Source of the DNA: Streptomyces sp. NBC_00250
GTDB lineage: Bacteria > Actinomycetota > Actinomycetes > Streptomycetales > Streptomycetaceae
DNA length: 64,000 bases
Assembly (NCBI RefSeq): GCF_036192275.1
Contig: NZ_CP108088.1
Location: forward strand, 496,001 to 560,000
Reading direction: 5' to 3'
Of this stretch, positions 9,187 to 18,441 are shown piece by piece (position 1 is the stretch's first letter; each line of letters starts with the position of its first letter). The notes under the pieces were generated by a model. The model worked only from the letters and a program-made list of their open reading frames with translations. It made no database searches and was not told the DNA's origin. The translations under genes were made by a program, and so were the position numbers.

Positions 9187-11235
9187 CTACAGGTTGTTCA
9201 GTGTGATCCTCCAGAGCTGGCCCAGGTCGTTGGACGGCTCCCTGAGTGACAGTGGCTCGCCGTGTTCAACGGCGGTCACGTTCGTGCCGTCCAGGGCGCT
9301 GACGATGCGGTACCAGCCGCCTCCGACCGCTTCGAGGCGCCACTGCTCGCCCTTGTTGTCGGCGACCGAGTCCATCAGGGTGACGGTCTTGTCCTGCGCG
9401 TCGTAGGACACGTGCCGGGAGTCGAGCGCCAAGGGGGCCATGCGCCAGATTCCCTGCGCATCGGCGTGCAGATCCCAGACCTGGTTGCTCTTGCACCTGC
9501 AGGGCGTCCAGCCGAGGATCTTGGTTCCCGCTGAGGTGTCCCCGGCGGTGAGGTCCATGGCCGGCCCTGTCGCGGACTGGAACGACACGCGGTCCTTGTC
9601 CTTGGGCTCGATGCCGCCCTCCCACTCTTCGGGAGCGGTGGAGCAGTCGGTCGTCACCAGGGTGCTGCTCTCGCCCGGCTTCAGGCACTGTCCGTTGTAG
9701 ACGGAGCGCAGGGTGTCGCCGTAGTGGTACCACTGCTGGTTGTCTCCGCCGTTGCACTCCCACTGCAGGACTTCGTCGTTCGTTCGGTCGTAGTCCAGGC
9801 ACTGCCCGGAACTCTGGTTGACGAAGATGAACGCCCCGTTGGGGGCTGCGGCCGGACCGGACGCGATGTCTGCCCGGCCGCTGCGGACAGCGGCGGTGTC
9901 GCTGCCCGGCACAGGCGGTGCGGCGGCTGAAGACGCGGATTCACCGCTGGAGCCGGCGGTGATCGAAGCGCGGGCTTGCCACTGCTGCTCCTTGCCGTCC
10001 CCGCACTGCGCCAGCTGGACCTGATCCACCTGGCCACCGCTGACGCAGGTCTGTGCGGCGGACGACGTGATGCGTCCGGACGCAGAGGTGGACCAGCCGT
10101 CCTCGTTGGGCTGCGCCCCCAGGGTGTTGGGGTCCTCGAACCACCACTGCTGGTTCATGTCGTAGGTGCAGTGTTCGACGCTCAGCCAGCTCTGGTGGTC
10201 GTCCTTGCCGATCAGCCCTGGGGTCTGGGTCAGACAGCCGGTGATGTCGTACGCGCCCTTGCCGTTGCTCTCGTAGGCGAAGAGCTGCGAGGAGCCGTCG
10301 TACAGCGTATGGCCCACGGCCCAGGACACGGGCTTTCCGCTCTTCCCCGCGACGAGCTTCGCCCAGTCGTCGCCTTCGTCCGTGTGCAGGAAGTTGTCAC
10401 CGTATTTGATCGTGGCGACCGCTCGGACCGGCATGGCGGGGATCAGGTCTCCGTCCAGCTTCTGGTGGTCGTCCACGTGCCACTGCTGGCGGGCGGAGCC
10501 GTCCGCGGCCGTCGCCTTGCCCCAGGCTCCGTCGCCTCCCCAGTCGGCGTCGATCAGGTCGCCGGTGGATGCGCTGCGCAGCTGCATGTTCTTGCTCACC
10601 GGGCCCGTCGTGCCGCCCGGCCACAGGGTGTCCTCCCGCTTCTCGGTGACCTCCATCTGTTCCGGGGTGGCACCTGCCGATCCGGCGCAGGTGAAGTAGC
10701 CCTGCGACTGCGAGCTCGTGGCTTCGATGGTCTTCTTCACACAGGTGCCCAGCGCCTGCTGGCCGAAGGCGTTGGGGTGGATGGCCTCCTGCTTGTCCCC
10801 CTGGGTGTACGGGAGCCAGTTGGCGAGGCCGGGAATCCAGCGCACCCATTCGGAGCTCTTCGCCTGCGGCGGGTTGCCCAGCGAGTTGAGCCCGGACGCC
10901 TGGGAGGAAGCCTTGGCGCACAACTCGTGGCCCGCGAAGGCATTCTGGGTGTTGAGGAAGATGGCCCTTTGGTCGTGCGCCGCGTCGGCGAGAGCCTGGT
11001 TCAGCTCCGGAACGACCTCGTAGTGCAGCCATTCGACGTCCGGGTCCAGCAGAGCGCATCCACCGGTCATCATGCGTGCCCAGCTCAGCGCCTTGGACGG
11101 GTACCGGTTGTTGGCCACCGAGGACAGCGGATTCGGATACGCCTGCAGGATGATCTTCGGGTTCTCCTGGCCCGCCTCGTTCAACGTGGTTCTGATCTTC
11201 GCGATCGTGTTGGCGACCTTCTCCTTGATGGTCAC
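9187..11235 (-). CDS. C-terminal half of a broken SGNH hydrolase/ricin-lectin protein
   Basis: Downstream piece of a gene split by two frameshifts (see 11357-12760). It begins inside the SGNH hydrolase domain (TIKEKVANTIAKI) and carries the last catalytic block, His in HPNAFGQQALG. Then follow ricin-type beta-trefoil lectin repeats with QW-type motifs (GDNQQWYHYGD, SNQVWDLHADAQG, KGEQWRLEAVGGGWYRI) to the C-terminus. The intact protein would be exported and act on a polymer or lipid ester held by the lectin modules. The GTG at 11235 is only the first start in this frame and has no clear ribosome site, so this half is probably not made alone. Confidence 0.8.
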   Translation of the reverse strand: MTIKEKVANTIAKIRTTLNEAGQENPKIILQAYPNPLSSVANNRYPSKALSWARMMTGGCALLDPDVEWLHYEVVPELNQALADAAHDQRAIFLNTQNAFAGHELCAKASSQASGLNSLGNPPQAKSSEWVRWIPGLANWLPYTQGDKQEAIHPNAFGQQALGTCVKKTIEATSSQSQGYFTCAGSAGATPEQMEVTEKREDTLWPGGTTGPVSKNMQLRSASTGDLIDADWGGDGAWGKATAADGSARQQWHVDDHQKLDGDLIPAMPVRAVATIKYGDNFLHTDEGDDWAKLVAGKSGKPVSWAVGHTLYDGSSQLFAYESNGKGAYDITGCLTQTPGLIGKDDHQSWLSVEHCTYDMNQQWWFEDPNTLGAQPNEDGWSTSASGRITSSAAQTCVSGGQVDQVQLAQCGDGKEQQWQARASITAGSSGESASSAAAPPVPGSDTAAVRSGRADIASGPAAAPNGAFIFVNQSSGQCLDYDRTNDEVLQWECNGGDNQQWYHYGDTLRSVYNGQCLKPGESSTLVTTDCSTAPEEWEGGIEPKDKDRVSFQSATGPAMDLTAGDTSAGTKILGWTPCRCKSNQVWDLHADAQGIWRMAPLALDSRHVSYDAQDKTVTLMDSVADNKGEQWRLEAVGGGWYRIVSALDGTNVTAVEHGEPLSLREPSNDLGQLWRITLNNL

Positions 11236-11356
11236 CGTCTTCTTGTAGACGTCGGACCGGCCGTTCGTGCTGCACGGCTTGTTGCCGACGTAGCCCAGGA
11301 CACAGTTGACGCCGATGTCGGAGAAGCCGAGTCATTGCCTCCGATCGAGAGCACCA

Positions 11357-12760
11357 CTACTTCACGTTGTTCTCGGCCGCGATCTTGGCGAGCTGCTTCA
11401 CCTGGGGCTCTTCGCCCTTGAAGGTGTTGTCCGTGACATCCGTCGTGGTCGCCCCCGAGCAGGCGATGTTGAACCGGCGGTCGGCCGGGATGCCGAGCAC
11501 GTCCCCGACGCTCTTGATCGGTGCGAGATCGGAGCGGTGGCACATCTCCGCCCCCGACGCGCTCTCGCCGTAGACCCGCTTCGGGTCGTGCTCGCAGACC
11601 TCGTCCTTGCCGCTGCCGGTGCCGGTGCAGTCGAACGCCGCCCGGTCGGTGCCGAAGGCAGAGCCCTGACGGCTGCGGTAGGACAGCTCGCCGGCACCGT
11701 TGCCCTGCCAGCGCCCTCCCTCACCGGAGATGTAGCTGTCGCCCATGGAGACCACCGCGTCGACGCCGACGCACGCGTCCTCGCTCTGCGCCGCTCGGGC
11801 GGCGAGGGCGGCAGGGTCGTAGAGGGTCCGGCTGTCCCAGTCGGGCATGCACTCTCGCGTGCCCGCGGGCGCGAACCGCACGGGTTGGTGGTCCGATCCG
11901 CCCCGGCTGCTGATGGAGACGGCGAGGTTGGTCAGTTGCTCGCCGGCGGTCATGAAGTCGAGGGAAAACCCGGACTGCTGGGTCCCCACGGGGACTCCGT
12001 CCGGCTTGCCGTTCCGGGCCGCGTAGTAGGTGCTGGTCCTGACCTGCTTGCGGAAGGACCGGGCTTCGGAGTTGAAGTCGCCCAGGACACGCCACGGTTC
12101 GTTGCCCACGGCGTCGACAACCGCCTGCGTCAGCGCCTTCGCGTGCGGGTTGGGGATCACATCGTTACGGATGGACGCCGCGTGGATGTTGAAGTACCAG
12201 GTGCCGTTGATGCGCACTCCCACGGCAGGACGGGAGCGTATCCACTTGTTGTTGTCCGAGCGCGGGGTGACGATCTTGATGTCCTGGAGTGCGTCGAAGT
12301 TCGCGGCGACTGCACTGTTCACCCACATGGCCATGGACTTCTGGGTGTTCTTCTGTGTGTCCGGGTCCTCGTCGTTCCCGCTCCCTCCGGAGCCCCACAG
12401 GTTCTTGTCGAGGATGTCCACGTAGAATATTCGGCCGTTGACGCCGCTTCTGTCACCTGCGCCGTAGCTCTTGGTGAAGACCTTGTACTTCAGGCTCGGC
12501 AGACCGCTGGGCGTCGTGGAGGTGTCGCCCGTATTGCTCAGCCGTGTCATCTCGTCATGCGTGACGAAGTCCACCGGCGGGGTGTTGACTTCCTGCAGGG
12601 CCAGAATGTCGGCATCCTTGAGCAGGTAGGACCTGACTGTTTCCCATTTGTTTCCGCCCTGGGCGTTCCACGTCACCGCGCGGAGATCAGTTCTGGGCGC
12701 CGCCTGCGCCTGCCCCGCGGTCAGCAGGGGGGCTAAGGAAGCCAGCAGTGCGCAGGTCAC
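11357..12760 (-). CDS. N-terminal half of the broken protein: EEP nuclease plus SGNH start
   Basis: Upstream piece of the split gene. A hydrophobic signal segment (ALLASLAPLLTAGQAQA) is followed by an endonuclease/exonuclease/phosphatase domain of CdtB type: VTWNAQGGNKWE, ALQEVN, WYFNIHAAS, VLGDFNSEA and SDHQPVRF supply the usual Asn/Glu/His/Asp/His set. Then an SGNH hydrolase begins with GDSYISGEGG and stops at 11357, just before block III. The next bases still encode VVLSIGGND and FSDIGVNCVLGY, but in other frames. The start is weak: GTG 12760 has no ribosome site, the signal lacks a basic n-region, and the in-frame bases upstream encode signal-like GRRLFPCLVV with no start codon back to the sortase stop. 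Confidence 0.8.
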   Translation of the reverse strand: MTCALLASLAPLLTAGQAQAAPRTDLRAVTWNAQGGNKWETVRSYLLKDADILALQEVNTPPVDFVTHDEMTRLSNTGDTSTTPSGLPSLKYKVFTKSYGAGDRSGVNGRIFYVDILDKNLWGSGGSGNDEDPDTQKNTQKSMAMWVNSAVAANFDALQDIKIVTPRSDNNKWIRSRPAVGVRINGTWYFNIHAASIRNDVIPNPHAKALTQAVVDAVGNEPWRVLGDFNSEARSFRKQVRTSTYYAARNGKPDGVPVGTQQSGFSLDFMTAGEQLTNLAVSISSRGGSDHQPVRFAPAGTRECMPDWDSRTLYDPAALAARAAQSEDACVGVDAVVSMGDSYISGEGGRWQGNGAGELSYRSRQGSAFGTDRAAFDCTGTGSGKDEVCEHDPKRVYGESASGAEMCHRSDLAPIKSVGDVLGIPADRRFNIACSGATTTDVTDNTFKGEEPQVKQLAKIAAENNVK

Positions 12761-12777
12761 GACGAGGCACGGGAAAA

Positions 12778-12811
12778 GGCGCCTGCCCTGGGCTTTCGCC
12801 CGGCAGGCGCC
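12778..12811 (-). terminator. Hairpin terminator of the sortase gene
   Basis: Perfect 10-bp stem (GGCGCCTGCC / GGCAGGCGCC) with an inner GGGC/GCCC pairing, 33 bases past the sortase stop and 17 bases before the start of the next minus-strand gene. Near-identical to the terminator at 9108-9149. Confidence 0.75.
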
Positions 12812-12844
12812 CTGAGTGTCAGGCGTACGCCGATCTCTTCGGCG

Positions 12845-13516
12845 CTATCTCGTCCCCGTCAGGGTCGCGTAGACCACCGTGTTGGCCCGGTAGCCGGTGT
12901 CGCTGGACCAGTCGCCGCCGCAGGTGATCAGACGCAGCTCGGGGCGGCCCGAGTCGCCGTAGACCTTCTCGTCGGGGAATCGGTCCTTGGGATGAGCCTC
13001 CACCGCGTCGACGGTGAAGAGGGCCGTACGGCCGTCGTCGCGGTCGATCTCGATCCTGGCGCCCCGCGAGAGGGTGTTGAGCCGGTGGAAGACGGCGGGG
13101 CCGAGGGGGGTGTCCAGGTGTCCCGCCACTACGGCCGTGCCCGGCGCCCCGGGGGCGGTGCCGTCGGCGTACCAGCCCGCCACGGTCGGGGCCGTCGCGG
13201 GCGGGGGGCGCAGTGCTCCGGCGCCGTCCAGCTCCAGGGGGACGAGGGCGACGTCGACCCCGATGGTCGGAATCCTGATCCGCGTCGCGTCGGACGCGGG
13301 CAGCGGCCGAGTTTCGGAGCGGTCCCGATCGGCTCCGGCGGCGGGCCGCGCGAGCAGCGGTGAGGCCTGCGTCGTCGTCGGCGGCCGCGAGCCGTCGCCG
13401 TCCGGCACGTGGGCGAGCAGGACGATACCGACGAGCGTCGTCCAGGCCAGGGTCCTGACCGAGGGGACGCTCCGGGACGGCGCTCCGCCGGGCTTCGGCG
13501 CGGAGCCGTTCTTCAT
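12845..13516 (-). CDS. Class F sortase
   Basis: Membrane-bound transpeptidase of 223 residues. One N-terminal membrane segment (about 22-40), a Pro/Ala-rich linker, then the sortase beta-barrel from about residue 75 (RIRIPTIGVDVALVPLELD). The catalytic set is visible: His in VVAGHLDTP, Cys in LRLITCGGDW and Arg in YRANTVVYA. Size and sequence fit the class F sortases of actinobacteria. It is transcribed after the small surface protein at 13599-14111, a pairing seen widely in Streptomyces, and ends at its own terminator. Confidence 0.9.
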   Translation of the reverse strand: MKNGSAPKPGGAPSRSVPSVRTLAWTTLVGIVLLAHVPDGDGSRPPTTTQASPLLARPAAGADRDRSETRPLPASDATRIRIPTIGVDVALVPLELDGAGALRPPPATAPTVAGWYADGTAPGAPGTAVVAGHLDTPLGPAVFHRLNTLSRGARIEIDRDDGRTALFTVDAVEAHPKDRFPDEKVYGDSGRPELRLITCGGDWSSDTGYRANTVVYATLTGTR

Positions 13517-13542
13517 GTGGTTCGTGCCTCCGCTGGATGGCG

Positions 13543-13572
13543 GGCCCCGGATCTCCTCGCGGAGCCGGGGCC
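13543..13572 (-). terminator. Hairpin between surface protein and sortase
   Basis: Perfect 8-bp stem GGCCCCGG / CCGGGGCC with an inner CTCC/GGAG pairing, in the 82-base gap. It may attenuate read-through from the surface protein into the sortase. Confidence 0.55.
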
Positions 13573-13598
13573 TTGGCCGTGGGGCGTGGGGCGTGGGC

Positions 13599-14111
13599 TC
13601 AGACGGAGTTCCGGGCGGCGGTGGCGCGGCGGCGCATCCTGATCAGGACGCCCGCGGCGGCGCCACCGAGGAGCAGGGCGCCGAGGGCGTACGGGCTGCC
13701 ACCGTCGTCACCGTCCGCGCCTGCGCCCGCGGCCCAGCCGAAGCCTGCTTCCACGGCACCGATCGGCCGGCCTGAGATCTGATAGGTGACGGTCTGCTTG
13801 ATGCGGGGCGGGCACTTGAGGGTCACGGTGTCCGTGCCGGAGACGGCATCCAGCGGGAGCGTGAACTCACCCACGAGGACGCCCTTCCGGTCACCGGGCA
13901 GGAGGTGGAACTTCCCGCCCGCCTCCGACTCACCCTTGCCGTAGGTCTCCTTACCGCAGGCGGTGGTGCTGACGGTGACGGTGGTGCCAGGGGCCGCCTT
14001 CCCCGGATTGACCTGGACCTCACCGGCGGGCGCCGCGACGGCGGAGGGTGCGGACAGGACGAGGGCGCCCAGGACCAGGGCGAGCTGGGTACCCGTACGT
14101 GCGAGACGCAT
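13599..14111 (-). CDS. Surface protein paired with the class F sortase
   Basis: 170-residue exported protein of unknown function. Signal peptide (LALVLGALVLSAPSAVAAP), a beta-rich body (about 30-115) with two cysteines, a low-complexity Gly/Ala/Asp spacer (AAGAGADGDDGG), a hydrophobic segment (ALGALLLGGAAAGVLI) and a basic tail RMRRR. That is the architecture of a wall- or membrane-anchored protein, but no LPXTG or close variant precedes the hydrophobic segment. Its placement directly upstream of the sortase suggests it is the substrate or is co-regulated; without a sorting motif this is inference. Confidence 0.8.
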   Translation of the reverse strand: MRLARTGTQLALVLGALVLSAPSAVAAPAGEVQVNPGKAAPGTTVTVSTTACGKETYGKGESEAGGKFHLLPGDRKGVLVGEFTLPLDAVSGTDTVTLKCPPRIKQTVTYQISGRPIGAVEAGFGWAAGAGADGDDGGSPYALGALLLGGAAAGVLIRMRRRATAARNSV

Positions 14112-14500
14112 GCTTGTTCTCTCCTTCGGCGGAGCTTTCCTGGCCGGCTGGACCGCGCGGCTCCGGTGCTGTGCTCCTTGTACGAGAAGATCCCCGACCG
14201 GTTATCACCGCAACGGGAAGATCGCGCGCGATGTCCCCCGGTTGGGGTCTTGATCGTCCTCCCCGGTGATCACCGCCGCAGGTCACAGTGGGCGTTGCGG
14301 TGCTCGGGAAAGAATGGCCTCCTGCGCGCGAACGGGTTAGCCTCGCCCTTTCGTGACGGTCCGTCGGTTTCTCCGGCGGGCCGTCTCGGTCGTTCGGGCC
14401 GGTGGCGGCGAGGCTGATGGCCCGGCTGTCGCGTCGGGTGGGCGCCAGGTTCCACGGCTCTGGTCGGGTGGTGCTGCTCGCAGGGACGGGGACGTGCTGA
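14112..14500. other. Upstream region of the surface-protein gene
   Basis: Should hold the promoter of the minus-strand surface protein/sortase pair; no consensus elements are convincing and no gene is supported. Confidence 0.4.
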
Positions 14501-15155
14501 TCAGCCGGGGTTCGGGAGGGCTTCGCTTCGTGCCGGGGCGTCGGTGATCAGGTCGGTCCAGGGCCAGTGGCGAGCGAACCGCAGATGCCGGCGGCGGGCG
14601 GTGGTGACGATCTGGGCGGCGGCGGAGAAGGGGCGTGCCGGTGTACGGCCGTTCCTTCCGCACGATCAGCCGCATCCCCGCGGGCCGGCCGTTCAGCGCG
14701 TCACCGGTGATGTCGGCGACCCAGGTGCCGTCACGGATGTCTCCGCCGGGCTCGACGGCCGGTGTCCAGGCCGGGGCCGGGATCTTGAGTACGGCCTGGT
14801 GGCAGGCGGCGGTGATGGTCATGCCGACCGTGTACGACAGACACCGGCCGCGCTGGGCCGGCCAGGCCATGAACTCGTGGGTGCCGCCGCCGGAATCGGC
14901 GCGGATCGGTGTCCGCCGGCCTCACCGGTAGGTCTTCGGCAGCCGGGCCAGGGCCAGTTGGGTGGTGGTGATGGGGGCGGCGGCGGTGTCGCTGCCCACC
15001 TCCGCCGCCACGGCCGTCACCCCCGCGTTTCCGGGCCGTAGCACCGCGGCCACCGGCTCGCCGGACCCGCCGGTGCCGTGGTCGACGAATCCCATGGGCG
15101 GGTGGTGCCCGAAGTTCTTCCTCCAAGTGGCAGCCGCGTCCTGCTTGTCGCCGGC
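14501..15155 (-). pseudogene. IS1380-family transposase remnant
   Basis: Degraded transposase on the minus strand. Recognisable blocks, in transcription order and in shifting frames: TWRKNFGHHPPMGFVDHGTG, VAAVLRPGNAG, ITTTQLALARLPKTYR, HEFMAWPAQRG, YTVGMTITAACHQAVLKIP, IRDGTWVADITGDALNGRP, GMRLIVRKERPYTG, then after an internal deletion IVTTARRRHLRFARHWPWTD and a stop at 14501-14503. These match the middle and end of IS1380-type DDE transposases. The N-terminal third, part of the C-terminal half and both element ends are missing. Confidence 0.75.
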
Positions 15156-15357
15156 TCCCTCCCCCACCACCTCCCTGCCCCGGCAGCACACGGCAGGCCG
15201 GGGTGGAATCTCAGCCGGCTCTTCCGCCGAGCGGCCATCGCGCAAGGGACTCCCGGGCTACCGAACAGGATGTCCCGGGGCACGGTCGTCGGAGTGGCGT
15301 ACCACCGATGACCGCGGCGCCCCGGGAACCCCTGCCGTGCCGGCCGAGAGACGACGG

Positions 15358-17019
15358 TCAGTTCCGGCCCAGGATCGCCGTGAGGGCTTGTCGCAACGCC
15401 GCTCCGGGATCCGGCGACGCCCCTTCGGACCGCCAGGCGACGAACCCGTCGGGACGGACCAGCACCGCGCCGTCCGAGGTGACGCCGTGAACCTCCGCCC
15501 AGTCCGTGTCGCTCTCGGGGACGAGCTCCGCGTCGGGCCCGTCGCCGATCCGGTACGAGTCGAGCGGCACCGACAGTTCTCGCCCGACGCGGGTCGCCGC
15601 GGTGTGCCAGCCACCGGGGCCGTCTTCGGAGCTCAGGAGCACCAGGGACCGCTCGTACAGGTCGAGGGTGGAGACCCGGGTACCGGCGCGGTTCAGCCAC
15701 ATGTGCGGTGCCCGGCTTCCGGGTTCGCCCGTCAGACGCAGTCCGTCGGAGACGACCGGCAGCGTCCGGTCGGCGCCCACGACGGCGCCCTGGGGATAGC
15801 GGTAGCCGAGCACCTCGTTGAGGATGCCGCCCTTCTTGCCCTGGGGGCCGCCGGCTCCGGGGCCGGGAACGTACCCGGGGTGGCTGTGTTCGACCGACCG
15901 CGCCGAAGCACGCGCGCTCGTCGTCTCCGCGACCGGCCGGCGCTCCGCGTCGTAGGACGCGAGCAGGCCGGGGCCGGCCCAGCCGCCCAGTACGGCGGCG
16001 AGCTTCCAGGCGAGGTTGTGCGCGTCCTGGATACCGGTGTTGGAGCCGAACGCCCCGGTGGGCGGCATCTCGTGGGCGGAGTCGCCGGCGAGGAACACCC
16101 GGCCGTCCGCGTACCGTTCGGCGATCCTCTCGGCCGCGTGCCAGGGGGCTCTGCCCGTGATCTCCACATCGAGGTCCGGCACCCCCACGGCCCGCCGGAT
16201 GTGTTCCCTGCACCGCTCGTCGGTGAACTCCTCCAGCGTCTCCCCGTGTTCGGGGTGCCAAGGAGCGTGGAACACCCAACGCTCCTGATTGTCGACCGGC
16301 AGCAGGGCCCCGTCGGCCTCCGGGTTCGTCAGGTAGCAGACGATGAAGCGCCGGTCGCCGACGACGTCCGCGAGACCGCGGGACACGAAGGTGATGCTCA
16401 CGTTGTGGAAGAGGTCGCCCGGACCGCTCTGCCCGATGCCGAGCTGCTCGCGAATCGGGCTCCGCGGGCCGTCCGCCGCGACGAGGTAGTCCGCTCGGAT
16501 GGTGGTGTGCTCACCGGTGCCGCGGCTCTTGACCTGCGCGGTCACCCCTTCGGCGTCCTGCTCGAAGGACATCAGCTCGGTCGCGAACCGCAGATCTCCG
16601 CCCAGCTCGCCGGCGCGCTCGAGCAGCACCGGTTCGAGATCGTTCTGGCTGCACAGGCACCACCCGGCGGGACTGAAGCGGGCGACCCCGCCACCGGGGT
16701 CGATCTCCCTGAACAGCCACTCGCCGACGTCGCCCACCAGGCTCGGCGTCTGCAGGATGCCGTTGTTGCGCGCCAGGACCGACGCGGCCTCCTGGATGGA
16801 CCGCGTCACCCCGGCGCTCCGGAACAGCTCCATCGTGCGCACGTTGTTGCCGCGGCCACGCGGGTGGATCGAGGTGCCCGTATGGCGCTCGACCAAGGTG
16901 TGCGGCACTCCGAGACGACCCAGGAACAGCGAGGTGGACAGGCCCACCAGCGAGCCGCCGACGATGAGTACGGGGGTGCGGTGACCGGTTGCTTCGCCGG
17001 CCGCGTCGAATCGGTTCAT
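15358..17019 (-). CDS. whiE-ORFVIII: FAD-dependent aromatic polyketide hydroxylase (whiE ORFVIII-like)
   Basis: Class A flavoprotein monooxygenase of 553 residues. N-terminal dinucleotide site VLIVGGSLVGLSTSLFLGRL, the middle DG motif VAADGPRSPIREQLG, and the second FAD motif RVFLAGDSAHEMPPTGAFG followed by QDAHNLAWKLA. The C-terminal 150 residues form the thioredoxin-like domain of polyketide hydroxylases. It is divergent from the polyketide synthase operon across a 233-base spacer, exactly the position of the ORFVIII hydroxylase in S. coelicolor whiE, where it modifies the spore pigment late in development. GGAGACGAGCA precedes the ATG. Confidence 0.9.
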   Translation of the reverse strand: MNRFDAAGEATGHRTPVLIVGGSLVGLSTSLFLGRLGVPHTLVERHTGTSIHPRGRGNNVRTMELFRSAGVTRSIQEAASVLARNNGILQTPSLVGDVGEWLFREIDPGGGVARFSPAGWCLCSQNDLEPVLLERAGELGGDLRFATELMSFEQDAEGVTAQVKSRGTGEHTTIRADYLVAADGPRSPIREQLGIGQSGPGDLFHNVSITFVSRGLADVVGDRRFIVCYLTNPEADGALLPVDNQERWVFHAPWHPEHGETLEEFTDERCREHIRRAVGVPDLDVEITGRAPWHAAERIAERYADGRVFLAGDSAHEMPPTGAFGSNTGIQDAHNLAWKLAAVLGGWAGPGLLASYDAERRPVAETTSARASARSVEHSHPGYVPGPGAGGPQGKKGGILNEVLGYRYPQGAVVGADRTLPVVSDGLRLTGEPGSRAPHMWLNRAGTRVSTLDLYERSLVLLSSEDGPGGWHTAATRVGRELSVPLDSYRIGDGPDAELVPESDTDWAEVHGVTSDGAVLVRPDGFVAWRSEGASPDPGAALRQALTAILGRN

Positions 17020-17252
17020 TGCTCGTCTCCGGCGTCACCTGCGACGCGAGTTGGGGTTGGGATGCAGATTCATGCCCTTCGGAGACGGGTCCGTGTGCCC
17101 TGGGCACCCGGATGACACGTGGTTCACTCGTCCGCTTCATGGGGCTCGCGCGCTCTCGGCCCTCGTGTCAAGGATCAACACATGACGGCCTCGGCGTTTC
17201 GGCCACGTAGGTCGTTCCCCCCTCCCCCCTGAGAAGAGAAGAGGTGTGCCGG
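17020..17252. promoter_or_regulatory. Divergent promoter region of the spore-pigment locus
   Basis: Spacer between the divergent hydroxylase and polyketide operons; both promoters must lie here. In S. coelicolor the two whiE promoters are developmental and the hydroxylase promoter depends on sigmaF. I cannot point to clear matching -35/-10 boxes by eye. Confidence 0.5.
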
Positions 17253-18374
17253 ATGGCCCCCTCGGGACGCATCTCGCAGTCTGTGTTCGACGGCTCCAGG
17301 CTGCGGGTGATCCTCCTGCTCGACCTGTACGAGGGAGCTCAGGAGCAGTTCCTCGACGCGTACGAACTCATGCGCAAGCAGGTCGCCTCCGTTCCCGGTC
17401 ACATCAGTGACCAGCTCTGCCAGTCCATCGAGAACCCCTCGCAGTGGCTCATCACCAGCGAGTGGGAGAGCGCGCCGCCGTTCCTCGCGTGGGTGAACAG
17501 CGAAGAGCACGTCGAAACAGTCAAGCCGATGCACAGCTGTGTCCGGGACACCCGTTCGATGCGCTACAGCATCCTCCGGGAGACCAGCCCCGGTCAGCCG
17601 GCCCCGCGGACCGCGGCATCGGGCGGCGTGCAGGTGAAGGCCCGCGTGGGCGACGGTGTGGCACGCCACGCCCTCACCTTCACCGTCAAGCCGGGTTCCG
17701 AGTCGAAGGTGGCGGAGATCCTGGCCGGGTACCAGTCGCCCCAGGCCCAGGTCGACGAGACCACACGGCTGCGCCGTACGTCCCTCTTCATGCACGGCAA
17801 CCGCGTCGTGCGCGCCGTGGAGGTGGAAGGCGACCTGCTCGTGGCACTGCGGCACGTCGCCCGTCAGCCCGAGGTACGCGCGGTCGAGGAGGCCATCAAC
17901 CCGTACCTGGAGCAGGACCGGGACCTGACCGACCCCGAGTCGGCACGTGTGTTCTTCACCCGGGCCGCGCTCCCGGCCGTCCACCACGTGGAGTCCGACC
18001 GGCCGACGCCGGCCGGCCTGCGACGGCACGCGCTGTACTACCCGGCCAAGGAAGGCCACGGGATGGAGCTCGCCCGGCTGCTCGCCCATCAGGACCGGGA
18101 CGCGACGGACGATCCGAACAGCCCGGTGCACAGCAGCACCGTGTTCCAGCGCGACGACATCGTGGTGCGCCTCATCGACGTCACGGGCGAACTCGACCTC
18201 GACCCCGTCGCCTCCCTCGGGCTCAAGGGCTCTGGGAAGGCCGCGCAGCTGGAACGTCTCCTCGACGGCGCCGCGATCGGCGTCGAGGGATCCCTGGAGA
18301 CGGAGCGCAACGTCAACCGGCTTCTGTCGCACGCCGACATGCTGCCCGTCACGGACCGCTCGGCGAACACCTGA
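17253..18374 (+). CDS. whiE-ORFI: SchA/CurD-domain protein (whiE ORFI-like)
   Basis: First gene of the polyketide operon, 373 residues. It has an N-terminal ABM-like ferredoxin-fold region ([39 protein letters not shown]) and two SchA/CurD-type repeats: about 130-230 ([20 protein letters not shown]) and 245-355 ([20 protein letters not shown]). SchA/CurD proteins occur in spore-pigment clusters (sch, cur, whiE ORFI) and their chemistry is not settled. ATG 17253 is preferred over GTG 17244 because AAGAGG ends 8 bases before it. Confidence 0.88.
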   Translation: MAPSGRISQSVFDGSRLRVILLLDLYEGAQEQFLDAYELMRKQVASVPGHISDQLCQSIENPSQWLITSEWESAPPFLAWVNSEEHVETVKPMHSCVRDTRSMRYSILRETSPGQPAPRTAASGGVQVKARVGDGVARHALTFTVKPGSESKVAEILAGYQSPQAQVDETTRLRRTSLFMHGNRVVRAVEVEGDLLVALRHVARQPEVRAVEEAINPYLEQDRDLTDPESARVFFTRAALPAVHHVESDRPTPAGLRRHALYYPAKEGHGMELARLLAHQDRDATDDPNSPVHSSTVFQRDDIVVRLIDVTGELDLDPVASLGLKGSGKAAQLERLLDGAAIGVEGSLETERNVNRLLSHADMLPVTDRSANT

Positions 18375-18441
18375 CGGCCGGTCGCGGCTCCGGCCGCAGC
18401 CGCTCCCCAGCACGTCACTGCCACATCTGGAGGTATCAACC

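Noticed and set aside
14962..17115. 717-codon plus-strand open frame
   Set aside because: Antisense to the flavin hydroxylase and to the IS1380 relic; no domain.
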